Assembly (NCBI RefSeq): GCF_001038485.1
Contig: NZ_LDUE01000019.1
Span: forward strand, 1 to 64,000
Length of the DNA: 64,000 bases
Origin: Ornithinibacillus californiensis
GTDB lineage: Bacteria; Bacillota; Bacilli; Bacillales; Amphibacillaceae
Direction: 5' to 3'
The notes under the pieces were generated by a model. That model was not told the DNA's origin and made no database searches. It worked only from the letters and a program-made list of their open reading frames with translations. Every line of letters starts with the position of its first letter. The stretch's first letter is position 1. Below, piece after piece: positions 46,394 through 54,233 of this stretch. The position numbers and the translations under genes were made by a program.

Positions 46394-47794
46394 TTATTTT
46401 TCAATTTGTTCCGCTTTTTTATCAGAGTATCCGAACATCCAAGTAAGAACAAACGCAACTGCGATTGCCACTAAGTTTGCCAAAATATAAAGCGGTAATT
46501 GTTCATTCAAATATAAAAGTGTTCCAGGTATAACTGTAATCGCCATACCAGTACCAGCAAGATTAAGAATAGAAGCAACAAAACCACCTGCAGCACCACC
46601 AATTAGACCCATTAGGAATGGCTTACCATAACGAAGGTTAACCCCGAAAATTGCTGGTTCAGTAATTCCTAGAAATGCTGAGAAAGAAGAAGGCATTGCT
46701 AATGCTTTAAGCTTTGTTCTCTTCGTTTTTAATGCAACGGCCAGTGTAGCTCCACCTTGAGCAGCAACAGCTGATGTGACAATTGCGTTATATGGATTGT
46801 TTCCTAAGTTTTCAAGTAGCTGAATTTCTAACAAGTTAAAGATATGATGTACACCTGTAATGACAATAATTTGGTTTAATCCACCAAGTAATATACCTGC
46901 TAAACCAAATGGTAATTCTAATACATACAATGCTGCATCGAGAATATAGCCTTCCACCGTATGGAAAATCGGGCCAATGATGAATAAAGCAGCAACACTC
47001 ATAATCAATAACGTAAGGAACGGTGTGACGATTAAATCTAAAGCTTCTGGCACGCGTTTACGAATAGCGCGCTCCAGTTTAGCTCCAATAATCCCAGCTA
47101 TAAATGCTGGTAGTACTGCACCTTGATACCCTACTACCGGAATAAAATCAAAGAAATATAATGGCTCTGCACCAGTAGCAACACCCCATGCATTCGGGAG
47201 GGCTGGACTTACAAGCATTAATCCAAGAACTAATCCAATAATTGGCGTACCACCAAACACTCTGAAGGTAGACCATGCGATAAGCGCTGGTAAGAATATA
47301 AAGGCTGTATCAGTTAGGATTTGAGTATATAGTAAAAAGTTGCTGGAAATGTCACTTGGCGTTAACCCAAACCAGGCAAGAACTTGTTCCTGCATGACAA
47401 GTCCACGTAATCCCATGAAAAGTCCAGTTGCTACTAGAACCGGTATGATTGGAACAAACACATCACCAAAAGTACGAATAGCACGTTGAAACGAATTTTT
47501 TTTGTTCATCGCTTCCTTCTTTTGTTCTTCTTTCGTTACTTGATTAACTTCAAACTTTTCTACCTCTTCATATACTTTGTTTACAGTACCCGTACCAAAA
47601 ATAACTTGATACTGACCTGAATTAAAGAAGGCCCCTTTCACCTTGTCAATTTCTTCTACTCGCTCTTTATCAACCTTTTCTTCATCTTGAATGATGAAAC
47701 GTAACCTTGTAGCACAATGTGTGACGGATTGAATATTTTCCGTACCACCAACAGCATCAATTAATTCTTGTGCTATTTTTTTGTTTTCGGACAT
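46394..47794 (-). CDS. scrA: PTS sucrose-type transporter, EIIBC
   Basis: A 466-aa phosphotransferase permease. The EIIB domain (1-85) holds the phospho-Cys in SVTHCATRLRFIIQDE. The EIIC membrane domain (about 105-460) has FGDVFVPIIPVLVATGLFMGLRGL, VVGYQGAVLPAFIAGIIGAKLE and LGITEPAIFGVNLRYGKPFLMG, the glucose/sucrose EIIC signature. No EIIA is fused or adjacent, so a general EIIA-Glc must donate phosphate. GAGGAGGAA precedes the ATG. It is the first gene of scrA-scrB-scrK and is controlled by the LacI-type operators upstream. Confidence 0.9.
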   Translation of the reverse strand: MSENKKIAQELIDAVGGTENIQSVTHCATRLRFIIQDEEKVDKERVEEIDKVKGAFFNSGQYQVIFGTGTVNKVYEEVEKFEVNQVTKEEQKKEAMNKKNSFQRAIRTFGDVFVPIIPVLVATGLFMGLRGLVMQEQVLAWFGLTPSDISSNFLLYTQILTDTAFIFLPALIAWSTFRVFGGTPIIGLVLGLMLVSPALPNAWGVATGAEPLYFFDFIPVVGYQGAVLPAFIAGIIGAKLERAIRKRVPEALDLIVTPFLTLLIMSVAALFIIGPIFHTVEGYILDAALYVLELPFGLAGILLGGLNQIIVITGVHHIFNLLEIQLLENLGNNPYNAIVTSAVAAQGGATLAVALKTKRTKLKALAMPSSFSAFLGITEPAIFGVNLRYGKPFLMGLIGGAAGGFVASILNLAGTGMAITVIPGTLLYLNEQLPLYILANLVAIAVAFVLTWMFGYSDKKAEQIEK

Positions 47795-47816
47795 GCAAAT
47801 TCCTCCTCATTATGTG

Positions 47817-47830
47817 TGGAATCGATTCCA
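47817..47830 (-). promoter_or_regulatory. LacI-type operator O1 of the scr operon
   Basis: Perfect 14-bp palindrome TGGAATCGATTCCA, 23 nt before the scrA start and just downstream of a TATATT -10-like box on the minus strand. This position fits repression of initiation. Confidence 0.75.
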
Positions 47831-47950
47831 TAATATAGAAAGAAAGGGGAAGTGATAGAACTAGAATAATAACATCATTCACTTTCTTTCGTGTAATATG
47901 GATATCCAATCCCAATATTATCGTTTATCTGTTAAGTAAAAATATGCGTT

Positions 47951-47968
47951 TATGGAATCGATTCCATA
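47951..47968 (-). promoter_or_regulatory. LacI-type operator O2 of the scr operon
   Basis: Perfect 18-bp palindrome TATGGAATCGATTCCATA, containing the O1 core, between scrR and scrA. Confidence 0.72.
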
Positions 47969-47980
47969 TAACTCATGAAA

Positions 47981-47998
47981 TATGGAACCGATTTCATA
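47981..47998 (-). promoter_or_regulatory. LacI-type operator O3, imperfect
   Basis: TATGGAACCGATTTCATA differs from O2 at two positions. It lies 12 nt from O2 and a few nt downstream of the scrR stop, so the regulator could bind cooperatively at O2 and O3 and loop to O1. Confidence 0.6.
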
Positions 47999-48003
47999 AC
48001 CAA

Positions 48004-48990
48004 TTATACACTTTGACGTATGAGAAGTCTATAATCTAAAATAATTTTTTCCTGGTAAGTTTGCGCATTTAGTTTAGCTAATAATTGATTTGCTGCCTGT
48101 TCCCCTGCCTTTTCATTTTGAAAATCAACGGTTGTAAGTGCTGGTTCTAGATATTGCGATATTTCGGAAGCACCAAAACCAACTAAAGCCATTCGATCAG
48201 GGATGACGATATCCTTATCCTTTAAATAACTCATTGCACCGATAGCTAATCGATCTGTTACAGCAATTGTTGCAGTTGGCGTGTTCACGGATTGCTTTAG
48301 AATTTTACCCATTGATTCTTTACCAGAATCAATATCAAATATTCCTTCTTGTATCCATTCAAGTTCAACATTCAATCCATTAGCTGTCATTTCATCTAGG
48401 AACCCTCTTTTTCGTAAGAAACCTACTGCTCTATCCTCTTCATGAACACCAATAAACGCAATTTGTGTATGACCTTTTTGAATTAAGAAAGCAGTTAGTT
48501 CTCTAGCAGCATGATAGTCATCGTATGTTACATGCATGATACCTTTTGCCTCTTGACCGACAATTACAACAGGTACATTGATTTCCTTTATTTTTTGTAT
48601 CAGTTTTGGATCCGTATTAGTAGCTAGTAATACAATTCCATCTACTTGACGGGTCTTTAGTAGATCCAGGTACTCATATTCTTTTTCTTTATCTAAATTA
48701 GTATTTGCCAATAATATCTGATAGCCATGTTTAGCAAGCTCACTACCTAACCCAGTTACAATTCTACTAGGTGTCTCAGTTTTAATGGTTGGAAGAATTA
48801 CGCCGATAACACTAGTCCTTTTCGTTCTTAGAGACTTAGCATATATACTTGGTTCATAACCTGTCTCCTCAATTACCTTTTCTACACGTTTTCGTGCTTC
48901 CGCACTAACATATCCAGAATTATTTAAAACACGTGATACTGTGGTCCTGGATACACTGGCCATTTCGGCTATTTCTTTGATAGTTGCCAT
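48004..48990 (-). CDS. scrR: LacI-family sucrose operon repressor
   Basis: A 328-aa regulator. The N-terminal helix-turn-helix reads TIKEIAEMASVSRTTVSRVLNNSGYVS, followed by the hinge helix YAKSLRTKRT and a periplasmic-binding-like ligand domain (about 60-328; VIGVILPTIKTETPSRIV, AIAVTDRLAIGAMSYLKD). The family binds palindromes of the type found three times in the 200 bp between this gene and scrA. It is transcribed in the same direction as the operon it is expected to control. Sucrose or fructose phosphate as inducer is inferred. Confidence 0.88.
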   Translation of the reverse strand: MATIKEIAEMASVSRTTVSRVLNNSGYVSAEARKRVEKVIEETGYEPSIYAKSLRTKRTSVIGVILPTIKTETPSRIVTGLGSELAKHGYQILLANTNLDKEKEYEYLDLLKTRQVDGIVLLATNTDPKLIQKIKEINVPVVIVGQEAKGIMHVTYDDYHAARELTAFLIQKGHTQIAFIGVHEEDRAVGFLRKRGFLDEMTANGLNVELEWIQEGIFDIDSGKESMGKILKQSVNTPTATIAVTDRLAIGAMSYLKDKDIVIPDRMALVGFGASEISQYLEPALTTVDFQNEKAGEQAANQLLAKLNAQTYQEKIILDYRLLIRQSV

Positions 48991-49057
48991 GTCAACACAC
49001 CTTTTAAATTTCTATGTCTATTTGATCACTTACTATTTACAGATTAATTTATCCTTA

Positions 49058-49096
49058 AAAAAATAGCAATGCCTCCAGCTAGGAAGCATTGCTATT
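49058..49096 (-). terminator. Terminator of the hypothetical gene at 49099
   Basis: On the minus strand AATAGCAATGC and GCATTGCTATT pair over 11 bp and are followed by seven T. Confidence 0.85.
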
Positions 49097-49098
49097 CG

Positions 49099-49575
49099 TT
49101 ATTTATTTGACACATCTTGTTCCGATGGTAAATTTCCCTTTTTATTATTCCCTCTTTTCTTAAATAACAGAGCAGCAGCCACAACTGCTCCTGCCGCACC
49201 TAAGTATTTCACACCCGTGAGTGATTTTTGCATCCAATATCGTCGGATGGAGTCCATATCTCTAATAAGATCTGCAATCTCGTCATAAATAAACCGCTTT
49301 TCCATTGGCGTTAGGCTTCTCTGCTGGAGGTTTGTATAGAGGTGATTAATTGTTTCAGCATTTCTTTTCTTATCTTTATCTGAAATCTTCGCATTTTGGT
49401 CGTTCATCGTTTCTAGCTCTTGAAGAATTTGTTTAGCCAACTTAACGGCATTGGTACGTTTAATCAGGGTACTAATATAATTCTCTAATTCCAAATCACG
49501 TAGTTCTCCAAGTTGATAAATTGCTTCATTTGTTTCTTCACTGAAACCTTCTAGTTGTCTATTTTTGCGTTCCAT
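49099..49575 (-). CDS. Hypothetical tail-anchored-like protein
   Basis: A 158-aa protein I do not recognise. Residues 1-125 are helical and charged (LEGFSEETNEAIYQLGELRDLELENYISTLIKR and a Lys/Asp-rich middle). A single hydrophobic segment, YLGAAGAVVAAALLF (about 130-145), is followed by a basic tail KKRGNNKKG. This looks like a C-terminal membrane anchor. ATG at 49575 is chosen because AGGGTG lies 6 nt upstream. It is monocistronic, and neighbours give no functional hint. Confidence 0.65.
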   Translation of the reverse strand: MERKNRQLEGFSEETNEAIYQLGELRDLELENYISTLIKRTNAVKLAKQILQELETMNDQNAKISDKDKKRNAETINHLYTNLQQRSLTPMEKRFIYDEIADLIRDMDSIRRYWMQKSLTGVKYLGAAGAVVAAALLFKKRGNNKKGNLPSEQDVSNK

Positions 49576-49647
49576 TACCATCACCCTACTGTTGATAAGT
49601 CATATCTTCCTTATCATACAACATTCCAACTCAAAATTGTTTTACAT

Positions 49648-50475
49648 TTATATTTCAAACAATTTTCCGTTTATAGCGTTAATATAGCGGTTGGCAGATC
49701 TATCTACAGCAGCAATTCCATCCGTTTTTACAATACGATGAAATGCATTATAAATTCGATCGAACTTCATTAGCTTCGTACGTTCAGCCATTTCTCGTAC
49801 CTTTTCTGCTGGTAACGGTATTAGGTTGGGGTAGCTATACATGAAACTAACCCAGTTCTGATCCGGCACAACTTGTATAATATCACCAGAAAGAAGTACC
49901 CCTTTTCCATCATTACCTTGTTGCCATTCAAGAACCGCACCACCTTTGAAATGACCACCTAGTCGATGTAAAGTAACACCGGAACTTAGCTCGAAATGCT
50001 CTCCTGACCAAAAGATAATTCGTTCACTTTGCCGAGTTACCCATTCTTGGTCATCTTCATGTATGTATATAAGCGCATCAAATACCTCTGCCCACTCTAC
50101 TTGGGTGGAATAATAATGTGGGTGAGAAAGCGCAATAGCATCAATTCCACCGAGAGAATTGATATGGCTTATGGTTTTTCTATCTAAGTAGGTGATACAG
50201 TCCCATAGAATGTTTTGGTCAGCATGCTGGATGATATACGCTGTTTGCCCAATTCCAAAGTGTGGAAGTGTTTTAATGCTAAATAACTGGTCTTCATCCT
50301 GCTTGATTTCATTTTGATATATATTCCTGGCAATCATCTCTTCTAAAGTTGTCCACGATTGGCCATCTGGATGTACATACTGCCTTTCCTCATTACAAAT
50401 CAAACATTCCTCCGGTTCCACAAAACGCGATGGATACTGCACACCACAAGTCTCACAAACAAACTTCTTCATCAT
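49648..50475 (-). CDS. Metallo-beta-lactamase-fold protein with N-terminal zinc ribbon
   Basis: A 275-aa protein. Residues 5-28 form a rubredoxin-like zinc site (CETC and CLIC). The MBL-fold part has GQTAYIIQHADQNILWDC, then LSHPHYYSTQVEWAEVF where the usual HxHxDH is replaced by HPHYYS, then RLGGHFKGGAVLEW and VLLSGDIIQVVPD. Two of the classical metal ligands in the first motif are therefore missing, so hydrolase activity is uncertain. A REP element lies 6 nt upstream of the start, and no Shine-Dalgarno is evident. ATG at 50472 is an equally possible start. Confidence 0.75.
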   Translation of the reverse strand: MMKKFVCETCGVQYPSRFVEPEECLICNEERQYVHPDGQSWTTLEEMIARNIYQNEIKQDEDQLFSIKTLPHFGIGQTAYIIQHADQNILWDCITYLDRKTISHINSLGGIDAIALSHPHYYSTQVEWAEVFDALIYIHEDDQEWVTRQSERIIFWSGEHFELSSGVTLHRLGGHFKGGAVLEWQQGNDGKGVLLSGDIIQVVPDQNWVSFMYSYPNLIPLPAEKVREMAERTKLMKFDRIYNAFHRIVKTDGIAAVDRSANRYINAINGKLFEI

Positions 50476-50481
50476 AACTTA

Positions 50482-50519
50482 GGGGGGGACTGTCCCTCAT
50501 TATGTTAACTAGGTCCCCC
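50482..50519. repeat. REP-like inverted repeat, copy 3
   Basis: GGGGGGACTGTCCCTCATTA and the partner TAGGTCCCCC form an imperfect hairpin between the divergent MBL-fold and PAP2-like genes. It shares the CATTATGTTAACT middle with copy 4. Confidence 0.75.
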
Positions 50520-50577
50520 GTCCTCCTCTCGTACATATTTTTACCGTTTTTGCAAAGAATGAATTCGAGGTGAAATT

Positions 50578-51042
50578 ATGTTAAATCGTGCAATGACTAC
50601 TGCGCTAATCGGAATTGGTGCTGCTCAATTTTTAAAGGTTCCACTTCACTATAAGGAAACTGGTATTTGGGATTGGAAAAAGATGTTCGGTTCGGGTGAC
50701 ATGCCAAGCTCCCACTCTGCTGCGGTTACTTCCCTGTCTAGTTATGTAGGTTTCAAAAGTGGCTTTTCATCCATGAATTTTGGAATGAGTAGTATCTTCA
50801 GTTTAATTGTGATGTACGATGCGATGGGAATTCGTTGGTCCGCTGGTCAAACCGCGATAGCTGTAAATGATATGTATGAAGAACTAGAAAAATTTGCAAA
50901 GCACCATCCAGATGTAGAGTATCGAAAACGTGAAAAAGAACTGAAAGAAATGCTCGGGCATATGCCTATTGAAGTGATCGGTGGAGCCGCTCTAGGTCTA
51001 TTTATAGGCGCTATGAGCCACCTACTAGAAAAAGATGATTAG
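50578..51042 (+). CDS. Divergent PAP2 family membrane protein (YuiD-like)
   Basis: A 154-aa protein with three to four membrane segments. The signature FGSGDMPSSHSAAVTSLSSYVGFKSG and the later MYDAMGIRWSAGQTAIAVN define the divergent PAP2 / DUF212 family, and HMPIEVIGGAALGLFIGAMSH closes it. PAP2 relatives are lipid or pyrophosphate phosphatases, and the PSSHS motif retains the catalytic His; the substrate in this subgroup is unknown. GAGGTGAAATT precedes the ATG. Its stop codon is directly followed by a REP element. Confidence 0.82.
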   Translation: MLNRAMTTALIGIGAAQFLKVPLHYKETGIWDWKKMFGSGDMPSSHSAAVTSLSSYVGFKSGFSSMNFGMSSIFSLIVMYDAMGIRWSAGQTAIAVNDMYEELEKFAKHHPDVEYRKREKELKEMLGHMPIEVIGGAALGLFIGAMSHLLEKDD

Positions 51043-51080
51043 GGGGACTGTCCCTCATTATGTTAACTTGAGGGGCTCCC
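51041..51080. repeat. REP-like inverted repeat, copy 4
   Basis: GGGGGACTGTCCCTCATTA with the partner GAGGGGCTCCC lies across the junction of the convergent PAP2 and HAD genes. It starts inside the PAP2 stop codon and contains the HAD stop. Confidence 0.75.
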
Positions 51081-51825
51081 GATAAATTTCTTTAATGGAG
51101 TGAATGACCATTGTTGGAGTAGCTTTCTCAGGAAATTCCTCGTTACCGGTTTCTCTGCGCCATTTCTCATGGAACCATTTTTCACATTCCCCCACACGTT
51201 CTAGAGGGCTCTTAGCTTTTACTGATTCTGGCATATCTTGATAAAACAAAATAGAAAGTACTCCTAATTCGTTGGCTAACCATACATCATGGTCAAGTCG
51301 GTCACCGACATGAGCAATGATTTCATTATCAGTATCCGATAGGCTATCAACCATCTCCACACGCGGTTTACCATACCCTACTTTTTCGGGAGTAATTATA
51401 GTATCAAATAAATCCGTTAACCCCAATACATCCATCACTGGCTTTTGGTATTTTTCAAATCCGTTCGTCACGGTTGCAATGGCATAGCCACTGTTTCTTA
51501 AGACAAGCATAGCATCTATGACATCTGCTTCCAACAGATAAACCTTTGGTGGGACCGAATGCTGGCGAACAAGTTTAGCAACATCAACTTGAACCGACAC
51601 CCCATAACGAGTAAAAGCCTCTCGCACGATGTCATCCCAATCGTACGCCTCGACAATATTCCCCGAGGCCATGCGGTTACGATGTTCTTCTACTAAAGCT
51701 GGAAATATTCTTTGATTATTGACACTTTCTGCAAAAACACGTTCAATCTCAGGAAAGACCCACTCCCCAAATGGGTTCTGCATTAAGGTACCGTCTAGGT
51801 CAAACGTGATCCATTTTCTTTTCAT
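51058..51825 (-). CDS. HAD-superfamily hydrolase
   Basis: A 255-aa phosphatase-like enzyme. HAD motif I is ITFDLDGTLMQNP (nucleophile Asp), motif II lies in ATVTNGFEK, motif III is the Lys in TPEKVGYGKPRVEM, and motif IV is HVGDRLDHDVWLANELG. A helical cap (about 20-95) matches subfamily IA. Substrate is not predictable from sequence; small phosphorylated metabolites are usual. It is monocistronic. Its last codons and stop fall inside a REP element, so the C-terminus (EPLKLT) may have been reshaped by that insertion. Confidence 0.8.
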   Translation of the reverse strand: MKRKWITFDLDGTLMQNPFGEWVFPEIERVFAESVNNQRIFPALVEEHRNRMASGNIVEAYDWDDIVREAFTRYGVSVQVDVAKLVRQHSVPPKVYLLEADVIDAMLVLRNSGYAIATVTNGFEKYQKPVMDVLGLTDLFDTIITPEKVGYGKPRVEMVDSLSDTDNEIIAHVGDRLDHDVWLANELGVLSILFYQDMPESVKAKSPLERVGECEKWFHEKWRRETGNEEFPEKATPTMVIHSIKEIYREPLKLT

Positions 51826-51901
51826 TATTTCAATGCCCCTGTCGTTAAGCCTTTCTTATCTTTTTAAACTATATGTCCATAAGAAGCTATCTATACTATG
51901 A

Positions 51902-51949
51902 GACAGCCCCTCACCGCTTTAGCATTTTAAAGCAGCGAGGGACTGTCCC
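51902..51949. repeat. REP-like inverted repeat, copy 5
   Basis: GACAGCCCCTCACCGCTTTA pairs with TAAAGCAGCGAGGGACTGTC around a short loop. It lies a few nt after the stop of the acidic membrane protein at 51956. Its middle belongs to the CACCGCTTTA subtype also seen in copies 6, 7 and 9. Confidence 0.8.
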
Positions 51950-51955
51950 CAACAA

Positions 51956-52651
51956 CTATCCTACTGAACCATCATCTGGCTCTTCCGGTAGCTCATTTTC
52001 ACTATTATCTGTGTTGTCTTCTTCGACTGGTGCTGTGGATGGATTTGTTTCCTCTATCACATCAGTAGGTTCTTCAGAAGTTTCTTTATTCCCTTCCGTT
52101 TCCGAAGGTGTTTCTTCTTCTACAATTGGTTCTTCCACTTCGTCCACTTCTTGTTCTGGAGGATTGGTTTGTTCAACCGAGCCCTGTTCCTCATTTTGTG
52201 GTTCGGTGTCTACCGTCTCCTTCTCTGATTCATTGGAAACTGGTTCTTCTTCTACTTCTTCTTCCACAACGTCTTGATTTGATGGCCTACTCGTATCCTC
52301 GACTATCTCGGAATCCGTCACTGTCTCTTCACTCGTATCAGTTTCAATAGTTTCCTCTTCTATTTCCGTTACGGTTGATTCATCTTCAGGAGCTACTACA
52401 GCCTCATCATTCGAGATATTTTCCTCATACCCTTGTACATCCTCTAACTCTCTAATCGGAATATTTTCATTCTCATTATGTATTTCATCGTCTCGAAACA
52501 TTTCATCAACTGATATATCTGGTATATTGCCAGCAACAGTTTCAACGGGTTTATCGGTTAAACTCTTAAAAACCCAAAACCCTCCACCTAACAAAGGAGC
52601 TAGTAATAACACCGACGCAAGCATACCAATAGCTTCTTTTCGTATTTCCAA
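51956..52651 (-). CDS. Membrane-anchored acidic low-complexity protein
   Basis: A 231-aa protein I do not assign. Residues 10-30 are a single membrane segment (LASVLLLAPLLGGGFWVF). The remaining ~195 residues are extremely rich in Glu, Thr, Ser, Pro and Val, with repeats such as VEEEVEEEPV and EEPIVEEETPSE, and no predicted fold. It resembles the disordered stalk or linker of cell-surface and wall-spanning proteins. Codon phase, a start near GGGGGAGT and the absence of stops over 696 bp support coding on this strand. The long Ser-rich frame on the opposite strand is a mirror of the Glu/Thr codons. Confidence 0.65.
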   Translation of the reverse strand: MEIRKEAIGMLASVLLLAPLLGGGFWVFKSLTDKPVETVAGNIPDISVDEMFRDDEIHNENENIPIRELEDVQGYEENISNDEAVVAPEDESTVTEIEEETIETDTSEETVTDSEIVEDTSRPSNQDVVEEEVEEEPVSNESEKETVDTEPQNEEQGSVEQTNPPEQEVDEVEEPIVEEETPSETEGNKETSEEPTDVIEETNPSTAPVEEDNTDNSENELPEEPDDGSVG

Positions 52652-52861
52652 AGCTACTCCCCCTCAATCTATCGCCTACAATAGCCGATCTATGTATCTA
52701 TTAAATTTACTAGTTTTACTATATTACAAAACGCTATCTATGTTAAGAGGAACACTCAGACCAATTACCCATTTCCTATATTGTATAGAGCGAACTTATA
52801 AGAATTTACTGTTTATTTACAGTTAACTTTTGATGTTTTATACTTAATTTTGTCGTATTAC

Positions 52862-52890
52862 TTTATGATTTCATATATATAAGCTATAAT
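52862..52890 (+). promoter_or_regulatory. Candidate promoter of the HD-GYP gene
   Basis: A weak -35 TTTATG and perfect -10 TATAAT (52885-52890) are 17 nt apart, 28 nt before the start codon. No c-di-GMP aptamer is seen in this leader. Confidence 0.45.
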
Positions 52891-52918
52891 TACAGTTTTA
52901 TGATAGAGAGGATTCAAC

Positions 52919-54076
52919 ATGAAAAATACACTTCAAACGTCTTTACTATCTGAAGAAAAACAAGCAACGAAATGGTTTTTAGGACTATTTTATAGTGTTT
53001 TTCTAATTTATGATGTTTTTTATTATTACTTATTACCTACACTTCCTTGGGGAAATGAAGTATCCATATCAACTACCAATGTGTTCGACTATATTTTATA
53101 CGCCGTTATGATTGGTCTAATCCCCGTTTCTTACTATTTTATGAAGAAAAACAAGCCTGGTATCCTAAAATACCTTTATTTCATAAGCTATACTTCTATA
53201 AATATATTTAGTGATATTTGGTTCTACTCAAATTCAGATTTTGCATACACCAGTGGGAATTTAGTTGAAATTGTTATTATAATATTCTCACCAATATTTG
53301 TTAATAAGAGATATTTCTATCTAGTCTTCTTTGGGACAACATTTAAATACTTAGTAGCAGGTTTATTTCTAAAATATTCTGTTGTGATGGTTACACTGCT
53401 AGTTGTTATTGTACTTTCTATGATTACATTTATTATCTTGCTTAGATTCCTTAGTTATGTTGAAACTGTCACAAGCTCCTATGATAAACAAATTGAAGGA
53501 ATTGTCAAAGGAATTATTGCCACACTTGAGTTAAAAGATCCATACACTCGTGGACATAGCGAACGTGTAGCAGAGTATGCTATGGTATTAGCGACAGAAA
53601 CTGGAAAATACAACAAAGATGAGCTAAAATATTTTTATTATGCATGCTTACTACACGATATTGGGAAGATTCATATTCCTGATGCGATATTAACCAAGCC
53701 TGGAAAGTTAACAAAAGAAGAATACGAAACCATCAAAATGCATACCGTTGTTGGTGCGAAAGCAGTTCACGAGGTAGAAGGAATATCGGCTAACATCGAT
53801 GTTGTATTAAGTCATCATGAGCGTTGGGATGGAAAAGGTTATCCCAATGGTCTGAAGGAAGAGGAAACACCTCTATTAGCAAGAATTACAGCTATTGTCG
53901 ATGCGTTTGATGCAATGACGTCTTCTAGATCCTATCGTTCTGCTTTACCTTTTGAGGAAGCTTATAGAAGAATTATCGATGGCAGTGGAACCCAATTTGA
54001 CCCACAACTAGTAAAACTATTTATGAATGTATACCCTAATTTGAGGGAAATTCATGAAAAACATAATAGCCACTAA
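52919..54076 (+). CDS. HD-GYP domain protein, probable c-di-GMP phosphodiesterase
   Basis: A 385-aa protein with six N-terminal membrane helices (about 18-180) and an HD-GYP domain (about 190-380). Metal and catalytic motifs are present: ELKDPYTRGHSERVAEYA, CLLHDIGKIHIPD (HD at 246-247), EEYETIKMHTVVGAKAV and LSHHERWDGKGYPNGL (the HHExxDGxGYP signature, about 299-309), then ARITAIVDAFDAMTSSRSYR. The family hydrolyses c-di-GMP to GMP; a few members act on other cyclic dinucleotides. AGAGAGGATT precedes the ATG. It ends 23 nt before the 22-aa peptide gene, so read-through is possible and would link c-di-GMP turnover to the peptide system. Confidence 0.88.
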   Translation: MKNTLQTSLLSEEKQATKWFLGLFYSVFLIYDVFYYYLLPTLPWGNEVSISTTNVFDYILYAVMIGLIPVSYYFMKKNKPGILKYLYFISYTSINIFSDIWFYSNSDFAYTSGNLVEIVIIIFSPIFVNKRYFYLVFFGTTFKYLVAGLFLKYSVVMVTLLVVIVLSMITFIILLRFLSYVETVTSSYDKQIEGIVKGIIATLELKDPYTRGHSERVAEYAMVLATETGKYNKDELKYFYYACLLHDIGKIHIPDAILTKPGKLTKEEYETIKMHTVVGAKAVHEVEGISANIDVVLSHHERWDGKGYPNGLKEEETPLLARITAIVDAFDAMTSSRSYRSALPFEEAYRRIIDGSGTQFDPQLVKLFMNVYPNLREIHEKHNSH

Positions 54077-54099
54077 TACAAGAAGGGGGGTGCACACAT

Positions 54100-54168
54100 A
54101 TGAAAATTCGTAAGCTTAATAAAATTAAAGTTACATGCTGGTGGTGTATCTTTGTATATCCACACTAA
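54100..54168 (+). CDS. 22-aa Cys-Trp-Trp-Cys peptide, candidate precursor or signal peptide
   Basis: A short gene with an unusually strong ribosome site (AAGGGGGG, 54083-54090) 9 nt before its ATG. The first ten residues MKIRKLNKIK are strongly basic and leader-like; the tail VTCWWCIFVYPH is aromatic and hydrophobic with a CxxC. A 9-bp hairpin ends 37 nt after the stop, and a PqqD-like/M50 protease gene follows 65 nt after the stop. The arrangement resembles compact RiPP or signal-peptide loci where a PqqD/RRE domain binds the leader and a membrane metalloprotease cleaves it. I know no named family with this sequence. The tandem Trp codons before a hairpin also allow a regulatory leader peptide. 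Size makes the call provisional. Confidence 0.55.
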   Translation: MKIRKLNKIKVTCWWCIFVYPH

Positions 54169-54181
54169 TTATAATTCGCTG

Positions 54182-54209
54182 AGGATGCTACTAATCTAGC
54201 ATCCTATTA
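54182..54209 (+). terminator. Hairpin between the peptide and protease genes
   Basis: AGGATGCTA (54182-54190) and TAGCATCCT (54197-54205) pair perfectly around CTAATC and are followed by ATTATTTTG. The weak T-run suggests partial termination, which would give more peptide than protease transcript. Confidence 0.65.
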
Positions 54210-54233
54210 TTTTGAAAAAATGGCGGTGTAACA

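Noticed and set aside
51873-52277. Ser/Thr-rich open frame on the plus strand
   Set aside because: It is the reverse complement of Glu/Thr-rich codons of the acidic membrane protein and has no ribosome site.
54130-54209. Classical trp-type attenuator reading of the CWWC peptide
   Set aside because: No convincing antiterminator complementary to AGGATGCTA was found upstream and no trp gene follows; kept only as an alternative.
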